DNA of 64,000 nt from Anseranas semipalmata (taxonomy: Eukaryota; Chordata; Aves; Anseriformes; Anseranatidae): contig VXAA01003318.1 in assembly GCA_013399115.1 (NCBI GenBank), forward strand, positions 563,465 through 627,464, in the 5' to 3' direction. Under the pieces are notes generated by a model that ran no database searches, had not been told where the DNA came from, and worked only from the letters and a program-made list of their open reading frames with translations. Of the stretch, positions 24,194 through 37,571 are shown in pieces. A program made the translations under genes and the position numbers. Positions within the stretch are counted from its first letter, which is position 1. Every line of letters begins with the position of its first letter.

Positions 24194-24914
24194 AGAACTA
24201 TAGTGATAGAAACTTCAAAGAAAAACAAAATGTACACACACACACAAAAAAACGATGGCCATTTGCTACACTAAAACGTAAACTGGTTTCATAAGTAGGA
24301 AATCATATTTGCTGTTGGTTGACCTTAGCTGGTGCATGGAAGATGTAAGCTTCCTGAGGCATTGATTTGTTGACCTTCTTGGTTGCTCTGACCTCCAGAT
24401 TGGTTTGACTTTCATGGACCTACAGATGCTTAGCACTTCTATTATTATGAATGGACTTTCTTTCTACACATCGTCCGAAATACTGGTCTGTATTTCCACT
24501 TCCAGAACAAGCTCCTAAGAATGGTGGTGACATGTAGGGAACTGTAACCTGTTGTGACTGAGTTCAGAAGTGATGAGCTACATTTGGTATAGGATTTTCA
24601 AAACTCCATTGCTTTTCAACAGCTGCCAGAAGATGAAGTCTTACACTTGTGAAAGTTGCTCCCAGAGAGTCTATACAGTTAGCTACAGTGCATACTGATA
24701 TAGACTATATAATTCACAGTGTCTTTTGACTGTAAAACCTCATATCACATCCTTAATATTTTGATTTCACTGAATTTCAGTTGGGTTACCAAGTATGCAT
24801 GGAATAAACTTAGGAAGAACTACTGTAAGCATAATTTGAACCTTTTCTCTTGGGAGAAGTATTGAAAACTCATACATGTTTCAGGATGAGTAAGGATCTG
24901 GTGTTACTCACAGT

Positions 24915-24965
24915 AGGAGCCTCATTTAGAGCCCATTGATGTCAATGGAAACACTTCCCTTTGCC
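24915..24965 (+). repeat. Fragment of an unassigned ancient amniote repeat
   Basis: 'gcccattgatgtcaatgg' followed by 'cctcagtgggctgtgga' matches the pattern of a dispersed element whose hallmark is 'cccattgaagtcaatggg' and then 'cttcagtgggctttgga'. The family is not assigned. Related pieces are seen at 23195, 53225 and 54000. Confidence 0.4.
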
Positions 24966-27519
24966 TCAGTGGGCTGTGGACCAAGGAACATGCAAGAGTA
25001 ACTGAACTAAGAATTCTGCTGACTGTAACATATATATATGCTGTACAGTTTTACGAAAATAAACACATTTGCTAAGCCAAAATACTTAACGTTTAATTTG
25101 AAAAACATAATATAAAAAGAATGGATTTTGCTTTACTGATGTTTTAAGCTGTAATTTAATGTAGCATAGTGAAAAGGACACCAAATATTCTAGTTTTGTA
25201 TCATTAGAACCAGATGGTCCATGAAAGACTTTTGGCCAAACTAGAGTTGGGATAGCTTGTAAACTCTGGATAGACTGAAAATGTGCTCAAACTTGCTATA
25301 TCAGATGATATGCCCAGTTTTATAATGTGAAATTCTTTGGCTGTTTTCCTGACATCCTGGTAAGGTGTTATACAATTTAGGCAATTACAAGAAACTTTTT
25401 TGGATGCTACTGTCATTATTGTTCTGCTTGAGAACTGGAAAAACGACGAAATTGCCCTAATGCAGCAAATTGGAGTATCCCAGAAAACATCACAGTGAAG
25501 AACTAATAAGGAAAAGAATTGTTTTTACTTATTATTTACTTATTGTGTTTATATCATGGGTCAAATTTGTTTGTGTGGAAAATGTCAGAAAACAACAACA
25601 ACAACAAAAAGAAAACAAACCCTTATGACCTTTGTCCTGGAAGAATGATAAATCTTTTCTCTTCACCATAACAGCAGTGCTGTTAGTTGAGCAACCCTAG
25701 CTGACGGTGACCAGTCAGAACTCCAGAATTCAATATTAAAGTAATACTGATCATCACAGAATGATACGAGCAACTTAGCTGTTAAAATTTACTTCAGTAT
25801 TAAGTCCGTCACTACAGTCCTGTGGCAGTTTTTGCATCCTGGAAGATATCTTGCATGTAGCCAGCTACTACTTACCCTATTTACTGGTATAGTCAGAAAT
25901 GTGGAGAGAGGAGGCAGCTTCTATTAAGTAAACAGGTAGGAATTCACACAAATCGTTGAGGGGTGATAGAGGTAACCTGAAGTGTATTTCCTACTGCTAA
26001 TATAGACTGTGTGAAAGAAAACTGGCCATAGCACTTAGCAGAGTTCAGCTATATTTAAGATCAGAGATAATTTCTATGGCTTTCTTTCCCAGCTTGTATA
26101 GCAGACTGCCAATGGAATCTGGTAATCTGAAATTGAATTAGATCCTATCAAGTTTCTTTGGGTGCTACTCTCAATGGTCTTGATGACATTTTCATACAAT
26201 AATCTCATATCTTGGGCATTAGGAATGGATTTTCTAAACTTTTTTTCTCTGTGATTTCCTATTAATCCCTCTCAGGTGAGAACTTCTTGCCTCTGCTGTA
26301 TTAGTGGTTTCATTGTCCCGAAGTGAGCTGTTTGCATACAGGAGGCAAGCAGGATCAGGTTCTCTGTGCAGGTGCTTGTTTATTTCAATACTGAAGCATG
26401 GTCTTGCTCTACGTTTTGGAAGTATAGATCAAGTGGATTTCAGAGGGGCTCCTCACTGAAGGGCTGGAATGGAAAGTCCTTCCAGGAAGTTAACTGACCT
26501 TTTAAAGAAAACCACATTTAAAAACATAGTACTAAGTGAGCTACAGTAGACAACACAAGTGCTCAGTTTAGCAGCATTGTGCCTCTGAAGAAGCCAAGGT
26601 TCAGTTATAACTTGTGTATGCCACTTGTTTTCTGTCAAACTGCATACCCAAATCACTGGTAGATCTGCTAGCCTGCATTTTTTGTTTTGAGCAGATGTAT
26701 ATATAGGTACGTGTGCAAACACTTCTTATCATGCAGTTGTCTGCTAGGGGTTGTGAATTTGTGTCAGTGATTTGCACAACAAAGTCAGGTGGGCACACAT
26801 AGCCTTGCAAATATTGACAAAATGATATGTCCTTTGGTCTCCTGTAGTTTCACAGGAGGGTGCTGGATTAGGATTTTCTTTGCTTTTAATCTTTCTGGGT
26901 TCAGGACCTTCTTTTTCCTTTGAACTTTAAGGTCTAGTGAATCAGTGTCCCAAGACTTCATCCATGACAATTGACAACTTTTGTATGTTAAGTTGTAATG
27001 AAAACTTGTATTATTTCCACCTGCTCAACCAGATCCTTCCAGGATTAAAGGTAACATAAAAAGTGAAATGATCACTGTAAAATCATGACACCCATAGTTC
27101 TATGTACAAAATCATATATTGCTTTGGTTTTGCTTTATTAGGTGTTAGAGTTTATTTCAGAGATACTTTTATCTTAATGAAGCTTTAGAAATATTTAGTC
27201 TGTGTTTCAAGTTTGTGAAGGAATTTGAAGCAAGAAAAACTTAAAGTGATATATATATATTTTTTTTGGTAACATTTCTCTACACTGTCCATGTCATAAA
27301 AAACCAACACATTCATACATATAATTTAGCCTTAGGGCACAGGGAGAGGTGGGGGATGGACAGTGGAGAATGCACTGGAAGAGTAGTAGAGCTTTGGATC
27401 AGAGAGGCTATTGCAGAAGCTTGTGAATTTGGAAAAAGCCGCGTGTCTGCTTTAAAAAAATGTGGAAAGAATTTTGACTCAGATGGCTATAAACCAATTT
27501 CTTAATCTGTGAGCTACAA
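24966..27519. other. Single-copy noncoding DNA
   Basis: No gene or recognisable transposon. A short AAC repeat lies near 25589-25606 and a short AT repeat near 27250. Open frames are below 90 codons and unremarkable. Confidence 0.6.
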
Positions 27520-27893
27520 ACTTCTCTCTATAACTTCCTGAGGAGGGGAATTGGAGAGAGAGGTGCCGATCTCTTCTCCCTGGTAACCAATGACAGGACG
27601 TGTGGGAATAGCACAAAGCTGTGCCAGTGGAGGTTCAGACTGGACATTAGGAAACATTTCTTTATCATGAGGGTGGTCAGACACTGGAACAGGCTTTCTA
27701 GACAGGTAGTTGATGCCCCATGCCTGTCAGTGCTCAAGAGGCATTTGGATAATGCCCTCATTAGTATACTTTAACTTTTGGTTAGCCGTGAAATGGTCAT
27801 GCGGTTGGACTACATGATATTTGAACATTCCTTCTGACTGAATGATTCAATTCAATTCAATTCAATTCTATTCTATTCTATTCTATTCTACTC
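27520..27893 (+). mobile_element. CR1 LINE 3' end with pentanucleotide tail
   Basis: This is a 5'-truncated plus-strand CR1. It starts near 'cttctctctataacttcctgagg' and keeps 'gccagtggaggttcagactgg', 'ggtggtcagacactggaacagg' and 'gtcagtgctcaagaggcatttgg', which correspond to the end of ORF2. It ends with 'ttggactacatgat' and a tail at 27844-27893 that changes from ATTCA units to ATTCT units. This tail differs from the ATTCTGTG octamer tail of the other copies, so it is another subfamily. Stops break the frame. Confidence 0.9.
27844..27893 (+). repeat. (ATTCA)n-(ATTCT)n microsatellite at CR1 3' end
   Basis: About four to five ATTCA units are followed by about five ATTCT units. The ATTCT part matches the element's own terminal repeat. 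The ATTCA part is probably a mutated expansion of it. Confidence 0.9.
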
Positions 27894-29212
27894 TAAACTG
27901 TCCTTTAGGGAAACAACAACTCTTCGGACCTGATGTTGTAAAATTACTCTGGAAATCAGACTTCAGACAAAGAGTTACCTTTGGAACTAGCAATGAGTAT
28001 GAGTTTATATTAAAAGATACCTGAGTGTTGGCCCACCAACTGAATGAAGTATCTAGAGAAGTCGCTACAGAAAATAAAATGCTTCCCTTTAGAGCTGTTG
28101 CGTTGCTTTGCATTGTGCCCCAAGTACTTGGTGCCATTGGTGCCAGAGTAGGGATTTAGTTGTGATCCTGAGATTTGTACTTCCCTGTTTTCTGTTCTTG
28201 TTCTAGAGGGGAGTGAGACACATGCCAGTCAAATGATCTCTTCCCCTACTATATCAGCTTAGTGCTGGAGGTCTCAGTGGTTCAAACTGAAGCCCAACCT
28301 TTGCTCAACCTCCTCTAAACTACCTCTGTAAGCCCAAAGTGTGCTTCCCCTGCCTATGTCCTGTGAAGCAGACAATGTGTGCAGAGAGGCTGGGGGAAGC
28401 ATATCAGCCATTGTCTGCTCTGAGGTAGTGTCTTGTACAAGGTAACTCAGATGCTGTGGAAAGCCAAACACCTACACGTCTTCTTGATAGCAAACTGGGT
28501 CAAACACAAATGACCCTATACACTATACTGAGTTGTGTAATTACATTGGTTTTAATGGAGATGCCAAAAAGAGCATGTGGCTGCATAGTTCGAGAACTTC
28601 TGCTGTAAATGTAGAAGACATTTTTGAAAATATTTTAAAAGACACCTTGTAAAGTAGGCAGAGATGCTTTGCCTTCCTCCCCGTTAATTTTCTAGCTCCT
28701 CTATGAAATATGAAGAGAATTAGAGTGGTTGGTCTGTCAAAATTCTGTCAAATCATCTGTCAAATTTGAGAATTTTAAGAAGAAAAAGTTCTTGCCAGCA
28801 AAAAACAATGATTTACTTATGGCCCGTGTTTTGCAAATTAACATTTTGCACTGGTGCTACATAAATCTGTGCTTTGGTCCTAGAACTAGCAAATAAAATA
28901 CATGGTAAATAATAAAACACCAAACCAAAGAAGCTGTTTTGAGAATGTTGGTTGGATTCTAGGAAGTAAAGACAGGGGAGAGGAAGGACAGACTTTCTTT
29001 ATAATGTTTGCTTTAAAGTTACCTTGCACATTACCTAACAGTGAGAATTTGTAGCTCTGCATATGAGGAAACAGTTTATCATAATTTCAGATCAAGTTAG
29101 AGAAATATCCATTAGTCCCCAAAGCTGTATGAATCTGTTTAATACAAATAGGTGGAATAAAACACCAAAATCAATGGTAGTGCTTTTAGTCTGGCTGGCC
29201 TAGTTAAGGGTT
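27894..29212. other. Single-copy noncoding DNA
   Basis: Nothing coding or repetitive was recognised between the two plus-strand CR1 fragments. Confidence 0.6.
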
Positions 29213-29343
29213 GGTTGGAAATATTCAAAACCCGCCTAGATGTGATGATGTGCAACGTGCTCTGCTTGGCAGGGGGGTTGGACTAGATGATCTCCAGAGG
29301 TCCGTTCCAACCTCAACCATTCTGTGATTCTGTGTGATTCTGT
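29213..29343 (+). mobile_element. CR1 LINE 3' end, short
   Basis: The sequence begins with 'ggaaatattcaaaacccgcc', continues with 'gtgcaacgtgctctgcttgg' and 'gggttggactagatgatctc', then 'ccgttccaacctcaaccattctgtgattctg'. This is the last 130 bases of a CR1, with the octamer tail at 29327-29343. It is severely 5' truncated and lies on the plus strand. Confidence 0.92.
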
Positions 29344-30469
29344 AACATGTCTGAAGCTCCACATGAAGCAGTAAATGGAACATTCCTGTGAATGGGCAGT
29401 CATGCACAACTAGAACCAAGAACCGAGTGCGGTTTATTTGAAAGTTAAAACCCAGCATGGCCATACTAGCCAGGAATTCGCAGGATAATTTGCACCAGAA
29501 TTTTTTTCTCTAGTTTGCACTGGGTTGCAAGGTGACAGCATCCTGTCATGTTCTACTAGAGAATATTCTGAGTGCTAACGCAGGTGTTGACCCTCTGCCT
29601 TGGGAAAACTGTTGGAAAAAAAGCACAGAGGAGTTTTTGTGCTAGGGCATTGGGAGGCTCAGTTCACATATTCAAGTCCTGACTTCTAAGGGCAGAAAGG
29701 ACCACAGTGAATGCTCTCTGGCCCTAGTGTAGCACAAAATTTTGGAGAATCATTACTGCTCCCCACATCTGTTATGTGATCCTGTAATAGCTCCTATTCC
29801 AAATGCATATCCACAGACAGGATGGTTTTAACATGCATCAAGTCAGCCAGCCAGCCAGATGTTTTGAGGCACATAATATAATTATTGATATGAAAATCAA
29901 AACAAGGTACCATATAAAGGCTGCCACTGTCAGATCATTATGGATGAGACCATCAGTCTTGTTGCTTTAACAAACCATGTATTCATTATCGTAGCTCGGG
30001 ACATTTTTTTCTTTTTCAGAATTGGCTGATCTCTTAATGAATATTGCAAATCATAACCTAAATTATATGCCTTAAGCTGTCTTCATTTTTGATTTGCAAT
30101 GAAGAATTCAGGAGCTTTATTTGTGTCATTGCAAAGCATACTCCTGTTGGGGGAAAGAGAGACAGACACGTGATGAATGGACTGCAGAATTCTGTGTGAA
30201 CAAGCAGTAGTTCAACACTCTGGTACAGAGTCATCTCCATGCTGTGTTTGGACTTCACCTTGGACTCTGTCTCCTGTGAGCTCCCTCACACGAGGCATAG
30301 TGCTGACTTTGACAATGTTTTGATGAAGATTCAAGTTGTCACACCAAAGAGATTTAAGCTTGACTGCTGGTGTTGTATCTCAGCTCTAATAGTGTCAAAA
30401 ATGGAAGGCTTGGGGGGAAGAAGTGAAAACATATTGAAATTTTACTCCTCAGCTGATCAAAAATTGGGC

Positions 30470-30492
30470 TTTTTTTTTTTTTTTTTTTTTTT
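30470..30492. repeat. Poly-T tract (23 T)
   Basis: An uninterrupted run of 23 T in unique sequence. Confidence 0.92.
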
Positions 30493-31628
30493 CACTCCCC
30501 ATCTCAACTCCATACTGTCTTTTCTCTTTTGAAAGACTGTGGACTAACTTTGTGTTAGAAACATAAGCAGAACAGAAGAAAAATCACAAGAAAATTGTCA
30601 AATACAATTTTTCTGTTAAAAGATACTAAGAATTTTTTTTTTAACTGAGATATTCATTTTTCAATTGAAGTATGTTTTATGTTTATTTGACCTTTTTACA
30701 AAAAAGCCATATTGTAATAATGACTATCACCAGTTTCAATAAAAGAAAAGTTCCAACAGAACAACTTTAAAAAGGAACTGTTAAAGACAAATTAATTAGG
30801 CCAGAGTACAATTTTATGTGCACCATAATGTGCAGTAAACATGTAAGTCCAGTGGCAATTGGGAGTAGTATATGGGCACCTGTTAACATCTGTTTTCTGT
30901 GTATCATTTACTGTCCAAACATGACAACCTCGTTGTCATATTGACCTTAAACTGAAGTCGCTCATGAAATAAGATAAGAACAATGAGTCACAGTAATTGC
31001 TTGGATCAAGCAGAGGACCAAGAACTCTTGGAGTTATTCACCTTCAGGGCATGTTTTATAGCCCAACTTCTTGAACAGATATCTAGGGAAAGTTGGGAAT
31101 TGTTGGCCTCTATGAGATGGGGAGATGTTGTGCAATAGGATGTTCTTGCTGGCTGGTTCTTACATGTGGGTGGGGTTTTGTTGTTCTTATTTTTATTGTT
31201 ATGGATTGTGAGATGGAGAATTGTTTTTCCATTAGAAAAAGCAAAACAACTGCTTTCAGTGTAGAATGACCTTTTAGATTATGTGCGTGAACCACAAATA
31301 AAAAGAACACAATGAAATGCTCCATGGGCAAGCATAGTGAGCTTGACTCACCACTATGTTGCTCCAGTTCTGCACCAGATCAGTTCAACTGAACAAAGAT
31401 GGAGCTTTGCTACCCATACTATTTGAAGAGAAGAGGTCTCACTGCCTTTCTGCAGAATCCCTCCAGTTAGACCAGGGGATTCTGGTTTGCAGAGAATAAG
31501 CACTGCTGATTCATTGTGGAAAGAGAATTACTGTCCATGGGAATCCTTTTTTAATGTCTGTATTGGCTGAATGTCATGAAGAATCAAGACAGTACAGAAA
31601 AGCTTGGCCCAGAGTACTGAGATGGAGT

Positions 31629-31692
31629 ATGTATATGACATGATATGTGTATCACGTACATGACATGATGTATCCTGACATGACTTGACATG
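31629..31692. repeat. Cluster of degenerate TGACATG words
   Basis: TGACATGAT, TACATGACATGATGTA and TGACATGACTTGACATG follow each other within 64 bases. The pattern is partly palindromic (ACATG/CATGT) and looks like a decayed tandem repeat. Confidence 0.6.
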
Positions 31693-33737
31693 TTTCAGGA
31701 AGAATGTTCTGAAAAATTAGACTAAACAAAAAGATCTGTGGAAGTTGCATTTCCTAGTTCACAATGACCTTCATAATATCAGGGAAGGTTTCAGCACTTT
31801 GACTGTTTTACAAAAAATACTTGTATCTATGTCAGTTCTAGGAAATAGGCCTTCTAATGGGTAGTGGCTGACATAACACATATGTCACACTTATCCTTGT
31901 TCGGATGTTTTGAGGCTTTCCTTTGAGTAGCTCCCTACCACAGAAATAAATCATATCCTCATAGAGAGCAGATGAATAACAACATGTGAAAAGAGGATTT
32001 ATGGCTGTGGCTGCTTTTCTAAATGCTTTAGGTGCCCTGGACTGTAGTTCGATAGTGCCTCCTAGAGGCATAGACTATAGGTACGAAGGCAGGAAGCTGC
32101 AGTATAGCTGACAGGTTGAGGCAGCATGCAATGCCAATTGCGTGTTTACTAGTGTGTTGGCTGATTTCCTGTGCATCTGTTGTGACTTGTGAGTATTTGA
32201 TTCATTTAATGCAATGGAAATGCTCAGTACTTGGCCTCTGAACCAGTGCAGACTGTCTGTTAATATGAGATAGTGCTTTATGGTTTCTGGCTTGCCTTTA
32301 TTCTCCCATTGTAGATGATACATCAACAGCTACTCCTTTCAGGTGAAACAGGAATCCTTGCTTTCCAGGTGATGGTGCATCTAGGTGAGAATTATGCAAT
32401 TCCATGAAGGTAAATCACAGAGGAGAATACTGATTGGCAGACTTGACTACATTGCAAACACTTCAATCTTCAGTAAAGATAATGGCTTGCAAAACCCAGA
32501 CTAATTTGTTTCTGGTGGCTGACTCCAGTAGGCTGTATTCCTGAAAGTAAACCAAATTGTACACAGACTATGTAAGCCATGGCTATTCTTGCAATCTCTA
32601 GATAGGTAGTTGTTCCAAACCTTTTCACCTTTATTGACACTGAGTTGACTTCCAGTTGGCTAATGGGTAGTATAGATAAGAATGTTGGATGTGGATTTAA
32701 CATAGGATAGAAAAGGATGAGTTTGGGCACTTACCCTGTCATTTGTTTTGGCACTTGGCATCCAGAGGGTATATTTCTGGCACCTGCATCATACGGGCTG
32801 CTTTCTGTAATTTGCCTCATTCAAAGTGGATAGGACCGAGATTGTATGGCCTGCTATAGCCCCAGGAAGTCCACTGTTTTGTGTAGACCATTAGATGTTC
32901 CTGGGATGGGTTAAATCATTTCAGTGTGCTGCAAGGTTTTCAAACACTTTCTGAGAAAGACCCATTTCTGGATAAAAAAGCTTCCTTTTGGACACATCCC
33001 TTCTGTTTACAGCTGCTTCCTTCATTGCTTCCAATCTGTGGTCCTGCTGCCTGTTTGCAGTCACACTGTTTCACTGCCCTTGTTCTACGGTGAATGCTGG
33101 GTAGGACTATTAGGGAAGCAAATATTTCAAGTGTCTTCCATCAGTCTTTACTGTGACAAGTGTTTATTCTTTCTGAACAGAAGCTAGTCATTCTGGAAAA
33201 TGCTACAATTTGTTTGGCCTTCTTCTAAGTTCATCATGCTCTTCCTGTTCATGCTTCTCTGCTCCTTGTTTCCTCTATGTCTGTCTGGGTTCCTTGCTCC
33301 TGCTGATGACTGCAACTCCTGTGGCAGCTCCTGGTTCTTTTCCTGTTGTTAATTAGGGTCCTTGTATTAGGGGAAGGTGTTGTTTTCTTGTCTGCCCAGA
33401 TTCAGAAGAGGCATCTGGACCTTTATCAGGCAATAAGCAGAAGCAGAAGTGCAAAGCAGAAACAAAGTCAACGTAACTGTATAGCTCAGTGTGTAATGGG
33501 AATTCTGCTAGTACTGGACCATCAGAACCTGATCGGTGATGCATGGTTGTTGTAGTAGTAATAAGGGATATAATTCTAGGTAGAGAATCAGAAAATATGC
33601 ATTGAAGTGGTTTATCTTGCTGTTGTCTTGTTTGTCATTCCCTTGGACTGGGGTGAGCAGTGCAGTGTGTTTAATACTACAAGCCACTATTAAATGGTCT
33701 TGAGGTATTATAGCTTGGATTGTATAGGCTTCTGGTT

Positions 33738-33797
33738 AAAAAAAAAAAAAACAAAAACAAAAACCAAAACAAACAAAAAAAACCCCAAACACAACAC
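33738..33797. repeat. A-rich (AAAAC)-like low-complexity tract
   Basis: A14 followed by CAAAAAC, CCAAAAC and CAAAC variants. No retroelement body was recognised next to it. Confidence 0.85.
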
Positions 33798-34464
33798 ATA
33801 TTAATATAAATAGAGGTTTGACCAGGAGTAAAAGGAGATAGACTATGGAGAAAAAGGAGCTCGTGCACACATTTCTGTGCCAAGATGATATCTGATGGCA
33901 AAGTTTTGAACCTGATGGAGATTTTGTATTTGTCAGGGAACCAGTTCAGCCTAGGTTCATGTGAATATACAGGCTTGTTTTTTTCAGTGAAGTAATCAGT
34001 TATCACAGAGGCTGAAGGGAAGAGTAGACTGATCTTTGCATTGGCTGATTTTTCTCAGCCAAAACATTTCTGTTGCTTATATCTGGTCAACAGCCAGTTC
34101 TTTACAGGGTTTTGTGCAGGCAGACAGTACTGTCTAGGAAATGAGAAATAAAATGATAAGCAAGATAGTGTATAGGAAAAAGTAGAGCCCAAATACAGAT
34201 TCAATTTTATACGTATGAGCAAAAACCAATCACTATTGAGGATCTGTAGTGCCTAAAACTTGCTGTGTGTGAAACCAGATGGGTTTGTAGCAGAAACAGT
34301 TCTACTTCAGAGGATGTTGAAAATCTGACATGACTGGGTACAGCAAACTCCCAGGGGGTGCTCGTCAAGCACTTCTAGGTCTTGGGGAAATCTCAGGATT
34401 CCTCTGGAGAAGCTTGTTACCCAATTTCATTTTGAGAAAAAAGAACAACCAACTAAACAATGAA

Positions 34465-34496
34465 ATATATATATATATATATATTTTTTTTTTTTT
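34465..34496. repeat. (AT)10 microsatellite followed by T13
   Basis: Ten AT units run directly into a T tract that ends at 34496. Confidence 0.92.
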
Positions 34497-35842
34497 AAAT
34501 TGAATGTGTCAAAATTTCCTTCTTCCAGGAAAATTTGAGATGCCATGTTTTGACTCCTGCTTAGAATAAAGACTATCTTGGAAATGTAGGAATTTCCTCC
34601 ACACAGAACAGAATGTCCAAGTTTTTATCAGCCTTTGCAGAACTGTGGCACTCTCTGACAATGGAAACTTTATGCCAGATCAATATGTCAAGGACAAGAG
34701 AAAGACATCACGAAGTTACTCAAGCAGACCATCTCAGAACCTCTCCTGTAGGCTTTATCTTCTTTGACACAATGATTGTATTTTTAAATTTTTTTTTCTC
34801 TCTTTCCTAAGGCAAGTTAATGAGCATACACTAATTACTTTGCTGTGGTATCTTAAGCAGAAAGAAGGTAGCTGAAATATATGCAAGTAGCTAGGTGAAG
34901 TCAGAATTATACTCTAGTATTGAGTTGACCTATAATATATTTTAAGTGTTCAGCAATAGATTAACTAATGCAGGTAGTTTATTCTATAATAGAAGTATGC
35001 TTCTTATTGTCAGTGAAAATGATCATAGGAACAATGACATGTGTACCTCCCCTTAAGCTCAGAGAAGGCTTGAGGTAGTGACCTGAATGTTTTTGGCATT
35101 CCAAAGTCTTATTTTTTTATTCTATGAAATTGGATTGCGGATGTCATTTGACTGTGATTTTTGGTATGCTGAAGTGTATCTGAGGTCTGGATAGGCAGGT
35201 GTAAGCTACATCTGTAGCAGCAACTAACAGACAGGCAGAATATATTCCTTGAGGCTGTGCTGAAGCACTTCTGCTACAAGACTGCAAGTGATCTACTTAC
35301 CCTTCCTAGTATTCTAACCATAGAATTTGCTATTGCTGTTTTGAACCTAAAGAATTAGTACTTTGAGTTATCCAAACTTTGCAGCACTGATTTTGAAGAA
35401 CTGTCCATTGAACCATCTGCAGCCAGCTGACTGACTCATCTTGGTTTTTTTAGATCACTTTCAATAATCTTTATGAACATATTCCATTGCGAATTTTCCA
35501 TTTATGAAGGGTTATCATACATAATTTCAGATATTTTCCTCAAAGATAGTGTAACCACTAATTGCAAAATTTTCTGTAAAAAATCACGTTACCAGCTTCC
35601 GTACAGTATCAAGCATGCCTCATATTCCACCACTGAGACTGTTGGCATTTTTAAAAAGCTATAGAGTTAAGAAGGAATAAAAGAGTCTCAACTAAAATAC
35701 TGCAAATTTTAGTTTGTTTATGATTGCTGTCATGCACTTTTAGAAAGAATTATGTTGTCTCTTCATCTGTCTATGTGATTAAGTGATGCAGTGTGTCTGT
35801 GATCTGCTGATACAGACTTGTATTTGTTACCAGAATTTATGC

Positions 35843-35885
35843 AGGTAAAGCTCTGTGTTTTGAAGGTAAAGCTTTGCGTTTATGA
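35843..35885. repeat. 21-bp imperfect tandem duplication
   Basis: AGGTAAAGCTCTGTGTTTTG plus one base is followed at once by AGGTAAAGCTTTGCGTTTAT and a similar end. Each copy contains AGGTAAAG, a reasonable splice-donor-like word, but no exon is evident in front of it. A second, exact 10-bp duplication (TTCCCTGCAT) lies 60 bases on, near 35944-35963. Confidence 0.8.
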
Positions 35886-36740
35886 GTGATTTTTCTGTGA
35901 ACTTGTACTTTCCCATAGTGAAACAGCTGACCAAGAATACAATTTTCCCTGCATTTCCCTGCATTAAACAAGATCATCAGTATCCAGGAAGATTTCCCTG
36001 GAAGTTTTTCAGCACTGCAGGGATGGAGAGGTCCCTTGGAAGCTCTTCCTGCTGATACATAAGTGAGGCTGCTGAGAGCTCTTTGCCGTGTGTTTTTGTA
36101 ACTTCCATAATCTGTAAACCACACTTGTGTGGTCAAAGTATAGCTGACATGGAAGGGAGTGTTTGTGAGCTTGTGACTGGACTAGTTGCAGTTTCACAGA
36201 AGAAAACCAGCTTTGTCTCCCTAATCCTTCTGCTGGCAGGCAGGACATAAAAATGAAGTTAAGACACTGTACCTATTTATTGCTTAATTTTTTTCCCATA
36301 AATTCTAACCTTGTGGTTAAAAAAAACAACAAAATCCAGTAATTCTTAAATGTAAACAAGTAGAAAAATAATACTCCAGAAAGCAAGAGCTTATAAGTAT
36401 CCAAACCCTAAATATGTTAACACAGCTGCATGTCATGTGACCCACCACAGTTCTGACACAAAAATATTTGAAATGTTTGAAAATGTCCATAATATTGCAA
36501 TTTTCTGATGATCCCCTAATTGAGCAAGAGCAATGCAACTGTTAAAAATCCAAATGGAATGAATGAAGAGTTGTGCTGAAATTATATAAACAGCCCTTTC
36601 CCTTAGCTAATATTTAAAAGCTCCTACCAAAGCCCTTCCACAGTAATTCTTTGCAACCTAGAGCTCTTGTAATGCTCGCTGAATGTATTACTCTGCCTCT
36701 GAGTGATCCAGCTGCATTTTAAGCCATTCTCATGGTCTGC

Positions 36741-36787
36741 TTTTTTTTNAACCTTTTTTTGTGGTTTTTTTTTTTTTTTTTTTTTTT
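36741..36787. repeat. Interrupted poly-T tract with N at 36749
   Basis: T8, an N, then further T runs, the last being 23 T at 36765-36787. The N marks an unresolved base call. Confidence 0.88.
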
Positions 36788-37530
36788 CCTTCTGTGGTGG
36801 GGACATAGGGGAGGTCAGTGTGCCACAGTTCAGTGAGAAGCACAGTGTCTTCAGATGGTACTGAACTAGGTAGCCCTGAACAAGAAATATTATAGCTTGG
36901 TATTGTAACTAGCCTAATTGCTGTTGCTGATTACTCTAATAGCTTGTCTGTCTTTATCCGGTATATTCTGAGTGTAGCTCAGTGAATGAAGCTGTTTGTG
37001 ACACATGGCCAATGGCTGACATGCTGTGCACTCCTGTTCTTGTATTGGCTGCTGTAAACTATGCCCCTAGCCATTGCTGAGTTCCTGCGGTAGGAAAAGC
37101 AGTGGTGAGAATACCAGTTGCACATGAACAATTTGGAAATTGAAATTCATCCTCAGTCAAGAAGCTAATCAATAACTCTTGAATGCTTAAAGTGAAGTGA
37201 AAGGTGCATTGAAAGTCACAAAAACATGGCAGAAGAAAAAAAAAAGCAAGTACTTAGAGAAATATTTGTGGAATTTACTCAGTCATAAATGTTATCTGCA
37301 TGCCAGGTCTTCTTTCAAAGCCCTAGGTTTGGTGTTTTTTTTTTTCATTTAGTTACAGTTTAATAGTAAACCTAATAAACTTCTGCAAATAGCTACTTGT
37401 CCAAGAGCAATAGGTATTATAAAGGCTCCAACTACAATGATAACTGCAGGACATTATCAGTTAATCCTGGACAAAAAAGAGAACAAAGGAAATTAAAAAG
37501 TCTTCAGTACCATTTAAAAAATAACACCAT

Positions 37531-37571
37531 TTTCTCTTTTTCTTTTCTTTTCTTTTCTTTTCTTTTTTTTT
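37531..37571. repeat. (TTTTC)n microsatellite
   Basis: Several TTTTC units with edge variation, ending in a T run. The 112-codon frame read through it is a by-product. Confidence 0.9.

Noticed and set aside
33677..34006. 109-codon minus-strand frame with a Phe/Leu-rich membrane-like run
   Set aside because: The hydrophobic run is simply the translation of the A-rich low-complexity tract at 33738-33797 read on the other strand.
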